A stretch of 64,000 nucleotides of DNA from Prochlorococcus sp. AG-311-D23 (GCA_003284445.1 QBVH01000004.1:1-64000), one strand, 5' to 3'. Shown: positions 1-8,099, counted from the first letter of the stretch. A program made the numbers and translations. Notes: generated by a model not told the origin, from the sequence alone.

Positions 1-203
1 AAGAAAGAGTAAAATAAAAGTTCGGCATGCACTACAAAATTAATTCATTTCAAACAAAATTTATTGCCAAGATATAGGAAACTTTTATTTTTATGTATAA
101 CATCTTTAAAAAATTTATTTCTTTAAATTTCAAAATATTTATAATCAGATTTAACGAAAACAAAAAATATATTCAAGGTATGTTCTATACAAATAATCGT
201 AAA

Positions 204-347
204 ATGAATAAACCAACCACTTCAATTATGGAAAGCCAGGGTGATAAATCAATTAAAACAACCTTAGCTGATGATTTTGAAGTCTTAAATCTAGGAAAAA
301 TAGATAATGAAAGTCTATTAAAAGAAGTTCAGTTAACTTCTGAATAA
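204..347 (+). CDS. small hypothetical protein (47 aa)
   Basis: I do not recognise this protein. The frame is open from an ATG at 93, but the first 37 codons (93-203) are Lys/Phe/Ile/Asn-rich like translated AT-rich intergenic DNA, whereas from the ATG at 204 the composition becomes balanced and acidic and ends with QLTSE before TAA. I therefore prefer the internal start, giving 47 residues; 180 is another possible start. There is no transmembrane segment, cysteine or known motif. It sits alone at the left edge and is followed by an apparently empty stretch. It could be a real small Prochlorococcus gene or a chance ORF. Confidence 0.4.
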   Translation: MNKPTTSIMESQGDKSIKTTLADDFEVLNLGKIDNESLLKEVQLTSE

Positions 348-430
348 CATTTAAAAAACTATTGTATTAGTTATTCTTATTTTATTCAAACAATCCATAA
401 TTTAGATTGGGTTAGTCAAACATATATAAT

Positions 431-622
431 TCAGTGGCTTACAAAATGATGAATTACTAGAGAAAGCAAAATACCTGTCCACAGACCCTTTATCCAACTT
501 AGGACTAGCATTTGATAATTGCTTAAGCGAAAATGGTTCTGAATTGCCAGTGCAGCTTTTTTTTCAAAACCAATTAGTGAAAATGGGTGGTTATTTTCAA
601 CGTTAAATAATTTTCTTTTCAT
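431..622 (-). CDS. small hypothetical membrane protein (63 aa)
   Basis: This 63-residue protein begins with a basic segment (MKRKLF) and has an aromatic, amphipathic middle (NHFRLSNYQ). It ends in one hydrophobic helix of about 20 residues (roughly 40-60), followed by HHFVSH. The layout suggests a single-span membrane protein with its N-terminus on the cytoplasmic side. I see no enzymatic motif and assign no function. The ATG start has no strong Shine-Dalgarno sequence, which is common in this genome. The clear hydrophobic organisation and non-random composition make it more likely real than its neighbours. Confidence 0.5.
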   Translation of the reverse strand: MKRKLFNVENNHPFSLIGFEKKAALAIQNHFRLSNYQMLVLSWIKGLWTGILLSLVIHHFVSH

Positions 623-892
623 TTACATCAAACAGTTTTATTTATTTTAGATCATTTATTCATATTGATAATGTTGATTAATAAAAATATAGCCATTAAA
701 TTTTATAATGTGATTAATGTAAATAATCTCAATGGTTGTAAACCGAACAAGGTTAATACACACTTTTAGTGTCAATTGCCAATAATGAATACATAAGTCT
801 AACAATACAAATTACTTAGAGGCACATTCCACGAATGAAATTTTTTATGGATTTGCCTTAATTCAATTGTTAACATTCCTATTTACTTAAAA

Positions 893-1027
893 ATGAAACG
901 TTTTAATCAAGAAAACTTAACTCAACAAAGTGAAAGGATTACCTTTTTAAAGGCAGAACTAAACTCAACTCTCGACCTTTATGACGAGAAGTCAATTGAT
1001 ACCGAGATTGATTCCAATGAACCGTAA
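893..1027 (+). CDS. small hypothetical protein (44 aa)
   Basis: An ATG-to-TAA frame of 44 codons. The product is hydrophilic and strongly acidic toward its C-terminus (DEKSIDTEIDSNE), with a short heptad-like stretch around residues 10-30 (QQSERITFLKAELNSTL) that could form a helix or coiled coil. I recognise no family. Its composition is less A/T-driven than that of the surrounding DNA, which favours a genuine small gene. It lies among several other tiny ORFs, with no conserved partner nearby. Confidence 0.4.
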   Translation: MKRFNQENLTQQSERITFLKAELNSTLDLYDEKSIDTEIDSNEP

Positions 1028-1231
1028 ATCATATCCTAATGATCAGTTTTATAGTTATAGAAAAGTACTAGTGCCCCGGAATATTTTTATTCCAATAAAA
1101 AATACTTGAAATCTTGCATATTGTTGATAAGTTTAGCGTAATTAATATTCATCTTCATTCTTATGGCTCAACTGATATCAGCTGTTCGCCACATCAGTTA
1201 AAAATAGTCCTTTAGTTCTTATTTTTTCTAA

Positions 1232-1342
1232 ATGAATTGCAACTGTGCCCACTGCATTGAAGTTAAAAAGCAGCTAGATAGAGCAGCGCAAAGACAAGTA
1301 AACTTATTTAAAGGAAGGACTTCTAAGTTAAATATTAGGTAG
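1232..1342 (+). CDS. tiny cysteine-rich hypothetical protein (36 aa)
   Basis: A 36-codon frame from ATG to TAG. The first seven residues contain the motif CNCAHC (C3, C5, C8 with H7), a plausible metal- or redox-active site. The rest is a basic amphipathic tail (VKKQLDRAAQRQVNLFKGR) that would form a helix. Cysteine is uncommon in random translations of DNA this AT-rich, so the three-cysteine cluster supports a real gene. No family is recognised; metal binding is only an inference from the motif. It ends five bases before the stop of the convergent 71-aa ORF. Confidence 0.42.
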   Translation: MNCNCAHCIEVKKQLDRAAQRQVNLFKGRTSKLNIR

Positions 1343-1346
1343 GAAT

Positions 1347-1562
1347 TTATTGTTTATATGGAATGACAGGGATTTCTATTCTCTGTTGTTTATTTTGCTC
1401 GTTTGATTCTTCTTCTGTCAAAATATATTCATTTTCGCTATTTCTATTGTTTTTTTTATCCTTTCCTGCCTCAAGATTAACAAAGAAGAAATATATAGCT
1501 ATCAATAGTAAATAGGGTAAAAGGTTTTTTATATTAGTTAAGATCTTTGATATATATTTCAT
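1347..1562 (-). CDS. small hypothetical membrane protein (71 aa)
   Basis: A 71-residue protein with a lysine-containing N-terminus, one strongly hydrophobic helix at about residues 14-29 (YLLLIAIYFFFV) and a long hydrophilic tail rich in Asn, Glu and Gln, ending in a proline-containing segment (IEIPVIPYKQ). This is the layout of a single-span anchored protein with an exposed tail. The function is unknown. It starts with ATG at 1562 and converges with the cysteine-rich 36-aa ORF. Confidence 0.5.
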   Translation of the reverse strand: MKYISKILTNIKNLLPYLLLIAIYFFFVNLEAGKDKKNNRNSENEYILTEEESNEQNKQQRIEIPVIPYKQ

Positions 1563-1758
1563 CTTTTATTGATAATATATTTACAGGGTTAATATAGTGT
1601 GTTATTTGTTTTTATGCAAAGCCTCACCTTCTATTAGAAATTAATAAGTACAGTAAATATATAGTTAAAATTGATAGGATTCAAATATTCTCTTACGGTT
1701 TCTATCACTTCTAATTACTAATCATTTCGGTATAGTAGATTTTTAATAATCTTATACA

Positions 1759-1839
1759 ATGAAATCTGAAAAAATTGAAGCTGCTGAGAAACGTATAAAG
1801 GAGCTGCAGCTTTTGATTAAAACTTGGTCAAAAAAGTAA
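1759..1839 (+). CDS. tiny hypothetical peptide (26 aa)
   Basis: A 26-codon ATG-to-TAA frame encoding a highly charged, helix-prone peptide (KIEAAEKRIKELQLL) that reads as nearly four heptads of an amphipathic helix, ending WSKK. Short Lys/Glu-rich helical peptides of this type are seen in Prochlorococcus genomes, but I cannot tie it to a named family. Its size makes the call uncertain. Codon positions look protein-like rather than random. Confidence 0.35.
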   Translation: MKSEKIEAAEKRIKELQLLIKTWSKK

Positions 1840-1890
1840 CTCACGTTTGAGACTGGTTCTAGTTAAGTTATTGGCAGAGTTAAGTTCAAA

Positions 1891-2097
1891 ATGCTCCCAA
1901 TAGCAACCGCATTATTTTTCCCAGATTATGGTAGTGCAGGTGTTCCATGGGATTTGGTCCTTCTACATTTTTATTTCTTCGCAATATTCATCCCATTTTT
2001 TATTATTTTTAACGCAGCTAGAAGTTCAGATCGTGAAAACCCAAACAGAATAAAAGATGAAAGTACAAGATATCCAGACTTACATCCTAGAGCTTAA
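1891..2097 (+). CDS. small hypothetical membrane protein (68 aa)
   Basis: A 68-residue protein with a short N-terminal segment containing FFPDYGSAGVPWD, one long hydrophobic aromatic helix (about residues 22-42, LLHFYFFAIFIPFFIIF), then a hydrophilic C-terminal tail rich in Arg, Asp and Asn (SSDRENPNR...YPDLHPRA). It is probably a single-pass membrane protein with a cytoplasmic tail; localisation to the thylakoid or inner membrane is a guess. The composition is clearly non-random (Trp, Pro, Gly, His), so it is the best-supported gene of the left-edge cluster. No family name is assigned. Confidence 0.6.
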   Translation: MLPIATALFFPDYGSAGVPWDLVLLHFYFFAIFIPFFIIFNAARSSDRENPNRIKDESTRYPDLHPRA

Positions 2098-2147
2098 AAT
2101 TTTACACATCAATATATTTTATTTATAAAGAGAACATCGTAGTTTTT

Positions 2148-2171
2148 ATTATTGCTATTAATAGCAATAAT
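2148..2171. repeat. 24-base perfect palindrome
   Basis: The 24 bases from 2148 to 2171 equal their own reverse complement, with half-site ATTATTGCTATT. As RNA it would form a 10-bp stem with a TTAA loop. No T-run follows on either strand, so it is not a typical terminator. It could instead be a dimeric regulator site or a transcript 3' end for the 68-aa gene ending 50 bases upstream. Confidence 0.5.
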
Positions 2172-2191
2172 CCATTCTCTGAACTCACTCT

Positions 2192-2287
2192 CTAAAGCTT
2201 GTTTATTTTGCCTTCTAGTTTAGAAATTCTCTTAAGTGCATAATTAATTGTGACCTCGCAACTTCCTATAATATATGTTTTGGACAT
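2192..2287 (-). CDS. possible tiny peptide (31 aa), weak
   Basis: A 31-codon minus-strand ATG-to-TAG frame encoding a basic peptide (starts MSKTYIIG, ends KLEGKINKL). It has a plausible helical C-terminal half but no Shine-Dalgarno sequence and no recognisable motif. It is listed only because it is the longest credible frame in an otherwise empty gap; it may well be chance. Confidence 0.2.
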   Translation of the reverse strand: MSKTYIIGSCEVTINYALKRISKLEGKINKL

Positions 2288-2528
2288 TTAAAATGTTTGA
2301 TTTTTAATATGTTATTATCACTACTATAATCTGTAAATTAGTAAATCCCGTATTATCTAAAAAGCTCTATGAGATCTATCTCATTTTAATAAATAAAATT
2401 AATTAAAATTTATCTTATAATTTTTAAATACATTCTTTTGAAAACTAATATAATTCTGATTTCTGTAATAAATGAAACTGAAACAAAGACTTTCATGAAT
2501 TAGAATTTATAAAATATTTATTTCTTCT

Positions 2529-2714
2529 ATGTCTTCAAGGCAATCTGGAGCTTTAAAATCAGTAGAAGTAATGCTTAATGCATCACTTAAACGTCTCAAT
2601 AATTTGAATGGTCATAATAGGGAAGCTCTATATGATGAATACAAAGAATGGTTAGAGGTTGATGATGATAATGTAATAAATGATGGCGTTTTATATTGTA
2701 ATTTTCTTGGATAA
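2529..2714 (+). CDS. small hypothetical protein (61 aa)
   Basis: A soluble 61-residue protein with a basic N-terminal half (SSRQSGALKSVEVMLNASLKRL) and an acidic C-terminal half containing YDEYKEWLEVDDD. It is predicted to be mostly helical, with one late cysteine (C58). No family is recognised. The balanced composition and ATG start make it a likely real gene. It converges with the disrupted trmL gene, with 7 bases between the two stop codons. Confidence 0.5.
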   Translation: MSSRQSGALKSVEVMLNASLKRLNNLNGHNREALYDEYKEWLEVDDDNVINDGVLYCNFLG

Positions 2715-2721
2715 ATGGATT

Positions 2722-3222
2722 TTATTTGCTTAATAAATTTAATTGTAAACATGCAGAATAACAAACGATCCCACTTGCAACGGATAAATTCAAACTTCTA
2801 ACTCCTCCTGTCTTTAATTGATTCTCTCCTCCAGGCATAGGTATCCCAGCGACAATTTCACACTTATCCATTATGTTGTCTGGCAAACCTGTATCCTCTC
2901 GTCCAAATAAGAGTATATCTGTATCTTTATAGATAACATTTGAGATTAAATTATTACTTTTTTTGGTAAAAGCTATAATTCTTGATTTTTTAAAAGAGTT
3001 TTTATATTCATCAAATGATTCATATAAATGTACATCTACGTGACGCCAATAATCTAACCCTGCTCTTTTTAAATATTTATCTTAAAAGCTAAATCCAGTT
3101 GGCTTAATAATATCTAATGACATATTAAAAGCTAAGCATGATCTCCCGATTGTTCCAGTATTCTGCGGAATTCTTGGTTCAAATAATGCGACACGAGGTC
3201 TTGAACTAGTATTTGTATTCAT
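2722..3222 (-). pseudogene. trmL: TrmL-type tRNA 2'-O-methyltransferase interrupted by in-frame TAA
   Basis: Reading minus from ATG at 3222, the frame encodes a full-length SpoU/TrmL-type protein of 166 codons apart from one TAA at 3084-3082 (codon 47). Before the stop is SPOUT motif 1 (FEPRIPQNTGTIGRSC). After it, in the same frame, come DKYLKRAGLDYW, motif 2 (LLFGREDTGLP) and motif 3 (IPMPGG...GGVRSLNLSVASG), as in picocyanobacterial TrmL. The expected residue at codon 47 is Glu or similar, so a single substitution (for example GAA to TAA) explains it; there is no frameshift. TrmL methylates the 2'-O of the wobble nucleotide of tRNA-Leu. The ATG overlaps the cobU stop (ATGA), so an operon arrangement is preserved. 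It is either a recent nonsense mutation, a sequencing error or, less likely, readthrough. Confidence 0.8.
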
Positions 3223-3776
3223 GGTATGAGCTCACCAATTTGATCTAAATCAAGTGCAATTCCGCTGACAGCAAGCAACCTTTTGTTTGAGCGGCAACTA
3301 ATTAATGAGGTTAGGGTGCTATGTCGTTCACGAAATAAATGACCTAAAGGTGTGGCAGGAACAATTCCCCAACCAACCTCCTCAGAAACAACAACAATGC
3401 AGAAATTATTTTCAATAAGGCAATTAAGAAATTTATCCTGGAATATTTTCCATTCAGCTTCGTCTTCTCTTAAGTGTTGCTCTACTAAACCACCTATTGA
3501 GTCTATTAATATTGATTGATTCCCTCTCATCGATTCAATTGCTTTGCAGATGTCTATAGGATGCTCAATTAACTTCCATTTATCAGGTCTTCTCTTTCTA
3601 TGGAGATCTATCCTTTGTTGCCAATCCAGATCATTAGGTCTTGGTTTTGAGGTTGCTATATAAGTAACGGATTTTTGATTCTTGATTAAAAATTCCGCCA
3701 ATTGACTTTTACCACTTCTTGTCGGTCCTGTAATTGATACGAGCCCTTTATAATTATTGTCTATTGGTGTAATCAT
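3219..3776 (-). CDS. cobU: adenosylcobinamide kinase / guanylyltransferase
   Basis: CobU phosphorylates adenosylcobinamide and transfers GMP to it during nucleotide-loop assembly of cobalamin. The 185-residue length fits the family. The Walker A loop is at residues 17-24 (GPTRSGKS), followed by the family HRxRRP..W segment (HRKRRPDKW, about 59-67), an acidic switch region (LIDSIGGLVEQHL) and the signature EEVGWGIVP. Translation starts at ATG 3776, and its stop overlaps the ATG of the trmL-type gene by four bases. It works in the same pathway as cobN further along the window, and its end product feeds metH. No missing residues were noticed. Confidence 0.93.
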   Translation of the reverse strand: MITPIDNNYKGLVSITGPTRSGKSQLAEFLIKNQKSVTYIATSKPRPNDLDWQQRIDLHRKRRPDKWKLIEHPIDICKAIESMRGNQSILIDSIGGLVEQHLREDEAEWKIFQDKFLNCLIENNFCIVVVSEEVGWGIVPATPLGHLFRERHSTLTSLISCRSNKRLLAVSGIALDLDQIGELIP

Positions 3777-3912
3777 TTTTCTGAGCTATTAGATTATCTA
3801 TTAATAGTATTTTTCTTATATTATATCGAAATAGCTAAAAATTTAAAGTTAGACATTGATATGTATAATAAAGTTCAACATATATATTATTTAAACTTTT
3901 TTGAAAAATTAA

Positions 3913-4530
3913 ATGTATAAAATTTCTAACTTAGTTATTATATTTGGAGGATTTCTATTGATTTTATCAATAATAAACATTGCAACTACTAATCAAGTTA
4001 ACCCAAGCTTGGTAAGAGCAGAGACTATATCTGGAATTTCATCAATAGCATTAATAACCATAGGCTATCTCTGGACTGAAATTAATCCTAAACAACCTTC
4101 TAAAGCAAAGTTGAATGGAAAAGAAGGTTTTGAATTATCTAATGAATTATCTGAAGATCAAAGAAATGAATTAGCATGGGGAAGCAAGCAAATACTCACT
4201 GCAACAGCTGCAAGTACGATATTAATATATTGGGATAATAGAGTTATACTTAGAAGAGGATTAATATCTAATAAAGTGTTTAAACCTGGAGAAATATGTA
4301 ATAGAGCTATTGATCAAAAAAGACTAATTTCGTTAGTGAATACAGAGTTATTTCCAGGTAGAGAAGAATTTAATGATGTTTTAAATGATTTACCTGCAGT
4401 GATTGTTTATCCTCTTTCTAATAGAGGTCTCACAATTGTTGGAGGGTGGTCAAAGAGATCATTTACAAATTCAGATGAAAAATGGATTTCAGGATGGTCT
4501 GACAAGTTATACGTTCTACTTAGTAAGTAA
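3913..4530 (+). CDS. cofactor assembly of complex C subunit B (CCB2/CCB4-like, DUF2930)
   Basis: This 205-residue membrane protein has two N-terminal hydrophobic helices (about residues 6-25 and 42-57), then a soluble domain with ELAWGSKQILTATAAST and TILIYWDNRVILRRG. That arrangement matches the cyanobacterial DUF2930 / CCB family. In algae and plants, CCB proteins help attach heme c(i) to cytochrome b6 in the b6f complex; the role here is inferred from the family. The gene is divergent from cobU with a 136-base gap that should hold both promoters. Its last 15 bases overlap the 3' end of the convergent lptC gene. Confidence 0.75.
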   Translation: MYKISNLVIIFGGFLLILSIINIATTNQVNPSLVRAETISGISSIALITIGYLWTEINPKQPSKAKLNGKEGFELSNELSEDQRNELAWGSKQILTATAASTILIYWDNRVILRRGLISNKVFKPGEICNRAIDQKRLISLVNTELFPGREEFNDVLNDLPAVIVYPLSNRGLTIVGGWSKRSFTNSDEKWISGWSDKLYVLLSK

Positions 4531-5175
4531 AAAATTTATCGTAGTTTCAACTTGTTTCTCATTAGATGTAAAAACTAATTTATTATTATTCTTAAACCAT
4601 TTAGCAAAGTCAGATAATATTTCAACCTCATATTCCTCTATACCTTCTGAATTTTTTATTATTCTATTAAATTTTGAATTATCTATTTTAAGTAGGCTGG
4701 TTTTAATATTATATAATCCTCTAGATGCATTTATCATAGTATTTTCAAAATTAATATCAAGTGGATTATTTATGTCTATAACGGAGGTATTTAAATCCCA
4801 ATTAAATGAATTAGTGCTAATAATATAATTTGAATTTTTAAGAAATGAAATGTTAACATTGTTAAAAACTCTAATATTATTTGATAAATTATCAAGAATA
4901 GAGTTCCCAGATTTTACCTTAAAGTCTATTCCATTTTTATTAAGTATTAGAATTGAGCTATCATATATTTCTATATCGCTATTACGTGGATCAATTATGG
5001 CTCTAGGACTAGTAATTTTAACACTAGTTTGATTATTTGGATTCTCTTGAAGTAGTTCAAAATCATTAATATAGCTTTTATTATCAATCTTTGCGGTTGA
5101 TTTATTAGATTTTTGACATCCAAAAAGTGTAAATATAGAAATTATTAATAGTAAAAAAATATTGAATAGTTTCAC
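4516..5175 (-). CDS. lptC: LptC-like LPS-export lipoprotein
   Basis: A 219-residue exported protein with a hydrophobic leader and lipobox LFGC (Cys20 would be lipidated). The rest is a Ser/Asn/Ile-rich beta-type domain (SPRAIIDPRNSDIEIYDS...) typical of LptC/DUF1239, which bridges the inner-membrane LPS transporter and the periplasmic LptA strand. Sequence in this family is weakly conserved, so the call rests on architecture and the short motif around residues 55-72. Translation begins with GTG; this G is also the last base of the metG TAG stop, so the two genes are translationally coupled. Its 3' end overlaps the convergent CCB gene by 15 bases. Confidence 0.7.
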   Translation of the reverse strand: MKLFNIFLLLIISIFTLFGCQKSNKSTAKIDNKSYINDFELLQENPNNQTSVKITSPRAIIDPRNSDIEIYDSSILILNKNGIDFKVKSGNSILDNLSNNIRVFNNVNISFLKNSNYIISTNSFNWDLNTSVIDINNPLDINFENTMINASRGLYNIKTSLLKIDNSKFNRIIKNSEGIEEYEVEILSDFAKWFKNNNKLVFTSNEKQVETTINFLLTK

Positions 5176-6719
5176 TAAACAGAGGTCTCTTTAAATTCAA
5201 TCTTGTCCATTACAGGACATGGATCCTGTAATCCATTATTGGGATCTAACAAACCCCAATGTAGTGATTCTTTAAAATTAATCGTTGAAGTTTCAATATT
5301 AAGTTGTTTTAATATTCTATTACTTAGATTTGGCACGAATGGATTAAGTAATATTCCAATAATCCGACATGATTCGAGAACAGAATAAATATCAAGAGCA
5401 ACAATGTCTTTATTTGAAATATCCTTAATTAGTTTCCATGGTGCTCGATCATTTAGATAAAGATTTGCACTATTGGCTAAATCAATTATTGCATTAGCTG
5501 AATTTTTAAAATTACTTTCCTTAAATGATTCCATATATTCGATTATCTTAATCTCAGATTGAGTCTTAAGTGAAGAATCAGATGGTAAGGTATTATCTAT
5601 AGGAATATTTTCTTTAAACCATTTTTTCGACATTGTAATTGTTCTATTTAACAAATTACCAATAGTATTACTTAAATCACTATTAACAATATCAACAAAT
5701 CTTCTCATTTGAAAATCACCATCTTCTCCAAATTCAATATCTCTTAAAAGATACCATCTCATTGCATCAATCCCTCCATATTCAAGAAGTTCTATGGGAT
5801 CAAGCACGTTACCTAGTGATTTACCCATCTTCTGCCCTTCTCGTGTCAAAAATCCATGTCCAAAGACGCTTCGTGGTGTTTTCAACCCTGCGGACAGAAG
5901 CATTGCAGGCCAATAAACAGCATGGAATCTGAGGATATCCTTACCAATAACATGTATGCTTGCAGGCCAATTACTTAAAGATTTTTCAGTTAGTTCCGGT
6001 GTTCCTTGATCATTAAGAGATCCACTAACATAACCTAGTAAAGCGTCGAACCATACATAAAATGTGTGATCTTTATTTCCGGGAACATTTATTCCCCATT
6101 TTAAGTTTACTCTTGAAATTGAGAAATCTCTTAAGCCCTTAGAGACAAAATTTATAATTTCATTTTTTCTACTTTTCGGAGATATGAAACCATCAACATG
6201 AATTAATTTTTCAATTTGCTCTTGATATTTTGATAATTTAAAAAATAAATTCTCTTCATCTCTCCACTCTAATTCTTTCTTATGAATTGAGCAGATTGGA
6301 CTTTTATCATTATCATCTACATCCTTATATTCCTCACAACCAACACAATACCAACCACTTTGTCTACCCATATATACATCATCAGATTTCAACACTTTGG
6401 AATAAAATTGATGTACCAAAGATGTGTGTTCATTAGAAGTTGTTCTTACAAAACGATCGTAACTAATATTTAGTTTGTCCCATAAATACTTATATTTTTC
6501 CGATATTTCATCACAATGAAATTGAGGTTCTAGATTTTTGCTTTCAGCAGTGCGTTCTATTTTTTGACCATGTTCATCAACGCCAGTAAGGAAAAGGACT
6601 GTATTTCCATTTAATCTTTGAAAACGAGCTATTGCATCACAAGCGATTGTTGTATAAGAACTACCAAGATGAGGCTTGTCATTAACATAATATAGTGGCG
6701 TTGTAATTGTGTATTTCAT
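5175..6719 (-). CDS. metG: methionyl-tRNA synthetase
   Basis: A class I synthetase that charges tRNA-Met. Visible features are the HIGH-type motif (PHLGSSY, residues 16-22), a CP-domain zinc knuckle (C125, C128, C143 with H146), the substrate segment HVIGKDILRFHAVYWPA (256-272) and the KMSKS-type loop KMGKS (297-301). At 514 residues it has the catalytic and anticodon-binding domains but lacks the C-terminal tRNA-binding (EMAP-like) extension found in longer bacterial enzymes, as is usual for cyanobacteria. It starts at ATG 6719 and overlaps the lptC start by one base, suggesting a shared transcript. Confidence 0.96.
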   Translation of the reverse strand: MKYTITTPLYYVNDKPHLGSSYTTIACDAIARFQRLNGNTVLFLTGVDEHGQKIERTAESKNLEPQFHCDEISEKYKYLWDKLNISYDRFVRTTSNEHTSLVHQFYSKVLKSDDVYMGRQSGWYCVGCEEYKDVDDNDKSPICSIHKKELEWRDEENLFFKLSKYQEQIEKLIHVDGFISPKSRKNEIINFVSKGLRDFSISRVNLKWGINVPGNKDHTFYVWFDALLGYVSGSLNDQGTPELTEKSLSNWPASIHVIGKDILRFHAVYWPAMLLSAGLKTPRSVFGHGFLTREGQKMGKSLGNVLDPIELLEYGGIDAMRWYLLRDIEFGEDGDFQMRRFVDIVNSDLSNTIGNLLNRTITMSKKWFKENIPIDNTLPSDSSLKTQSEIKIIEYMESFKESNFKNSANAIIDLANSANLYLNDRAPWKLIKDISNKDIVALDIYSVLESCRIIGILLNPFVPNLSNRILKQLNIETSTINFKESLHWGLLDPNNGLQDPCPVMDKIEFKETSV

Positions 6720-6792
6720 ATTTATTGTATATTCTAATTATTATATTATATTTTTAAAACTTTTGCACTTATATTATTATAGTTTATATTGA

Positions 6793-8067
6793 TCATGAAA
6801 TTATTTCAAAATAATTCATATCGATAGAATTATGGCTACTATTTTTAACGTTAAAATTATCTCCGATATTTACATTTAAATTCGAATTCAAATTAGATAT
6901 TGTAGAGAAATGGTAATCAATAAAATATAAAATACAAATATTTTTATACCTATTTATCCAATTTAGCAATATCACACTATATTCATCAAATGTGTTATTT
7001 TCGAACCATTTACTTAGCCAATATTTTTGATCTTCTCTAAATCTCATAATATTTTGTCTTCCTTGATTATTAATCTCTTTTATAATCTGTTGAACATCAT
7101 CCTTAGATATAAGAACTTTATTATTAAGATATCTATTTAATTGATAGTGAACTAACAAGTCAGCATATCTTCTTATGGGAGATGTAGCATGTAAATAAGA
7201 TGTTAATGCTAAACTACTGTGTTGCATTGGATTTATAGAATAATAAGTTTTACCCATAGTTTTCTTAAGTAAAAAATTATATAAAATTTTATTTTCAGAA
7301 TACTGAATATTATCTTTACTTAATTTATTTGAACTTTCTTGAACCCTATATGGAACAGGTATTTTATTTTGCTTAGTAAAATTGGACATAATATTTCCAT
7401 ACAAGATCATAGCTTCACTTATCAGTTGTCTTGAAAAAGTTGGGTCAATTATCTTAAGATTAGGAATCTTATCTTCTACAATTATTTTTCCATATGATTC
7501 TAATATTTCTATTGCACCTAACTTCTTTCTCCAACTCTTTCTACTTTCTAAAATGGTTGAGATAAGACTTAAATCTTCCTCTTCTTTTGGCGCATAATCT
7601 ATAAGTTCATCAGCTTCTGTAAAATCTAACCGATAATCTACTTTAATCAAACTCTGCACAATTTCAGTAGAAAAAATACTACCGTCATCATTAAAAATAA
7701 CACCTAGGCTTAATGATTCTCGCTTTTCTTTGTCACTTAGACTGAACAAATTATTTATTAAAACTTCGGGTAGCATGTAATAAGTATTAGTTGATAAATA
7801 AACAGTCGAGATCAGTTTTCTTGCATTCTTATCTATACATGATTGATATTCAATATAGGATGTAGGGGATGCGATATGAATCCATAACTTTTTCTGACCA
7901 GATAGTTGTTCTAATGAAATTGCATCATCAATTTCTAACGTTTTATAATCATCTATTGTATATGTTTTAAGATGAGTAAGATCTTTAACTGCAGAATTTA
8001 AATTATTTTTTGTGTTAAATCTGAATATTAAATCTTTAATTTCATCTTCTAATATTTTTTTACACAT
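6793..8067 (-). CDS. RNase II/R family 3'-5' exoribonuclease (RNB domain only)
   Basis: An RNB-domain exoribonuclease that would degrade single-stranded RNA from the 3' end. The metal-binding cluster is TIDDYKTLEIDDAIS (about residues 37-51), giving D47 and D48 at the essential Asp pair and Glu45 where E. coli RNase II has Asp207. The family signature HATSPIRRYADLLVHY starts at residue 293. At 424 residues it lacks N-terminal cold-shock domains: the RNB core begins within about 35 residues of the start. The C-terminal S1-like part is short. It lies upstream of metG on the same strand, after rpmG-rpsR, in what may be one long transcription unit. Confidence 0.88.
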   Translation of the reverse strand: MCKKILEDEIKDLIFRFNTKNNLNSAVKDLTHLKTYTIDDYKTLEIDDAISLEQLSGQKKLWIHIASPTSYIEYQSCIDKNARKLISTVYLSTNTYYMLPEVLINNLFSLSDKEKRESLSLGVIFNDDGSIFSTEIVQSLIKVDYRLDFTEADELIDYAPKEEEDLSLISTILESRKSWRKKLGAIEILESYGKIIVEDKIPNLKIIDPTFSRQLISEAMILYGNIMSNFTKQNKIPVPYRVQESSNKLSKDNIQYSENKILYNFLLKKTMGKTYYSINPMQHSSLALTSYLHATSPIRRYADLLVHYQLNRYLNNKVLISKDDVQQIIKEINNQGRQNIMRFREDQKYWLSKWFENNTFDEYSVILLNWINRYKNICILYFIDYHFSTISNLNSNLNVNIGDNFNVKNSSHNSIDMNYFEIIS

Positions 8068-8099
8068 TCTATTATTAATAGAATATTACCAAAATATAA

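Larger units (their letters stand above)
2098..2528. other. intergenic stretch with one palindrome
   Basis: This 431-base region has no convincing gene. It holds a 24-base perfect palindrome at 2148-2171 and one weak 31-codon minus-strand frame at 2192-2287. The remainder is featureless A/T-rich sequence. No tRNA-like fold or clear rho-independent terminator with a T-run was found. Confidence 0.6.

Noticed and set aside
5175..6719. Short MetG considered as a truncated gene
   Set aside because: All catalytic motifs and the anticodon-binding region are present; absence of the C-terminal EMAP-like domain is normal for many cyanobacterial MetG enzymes.
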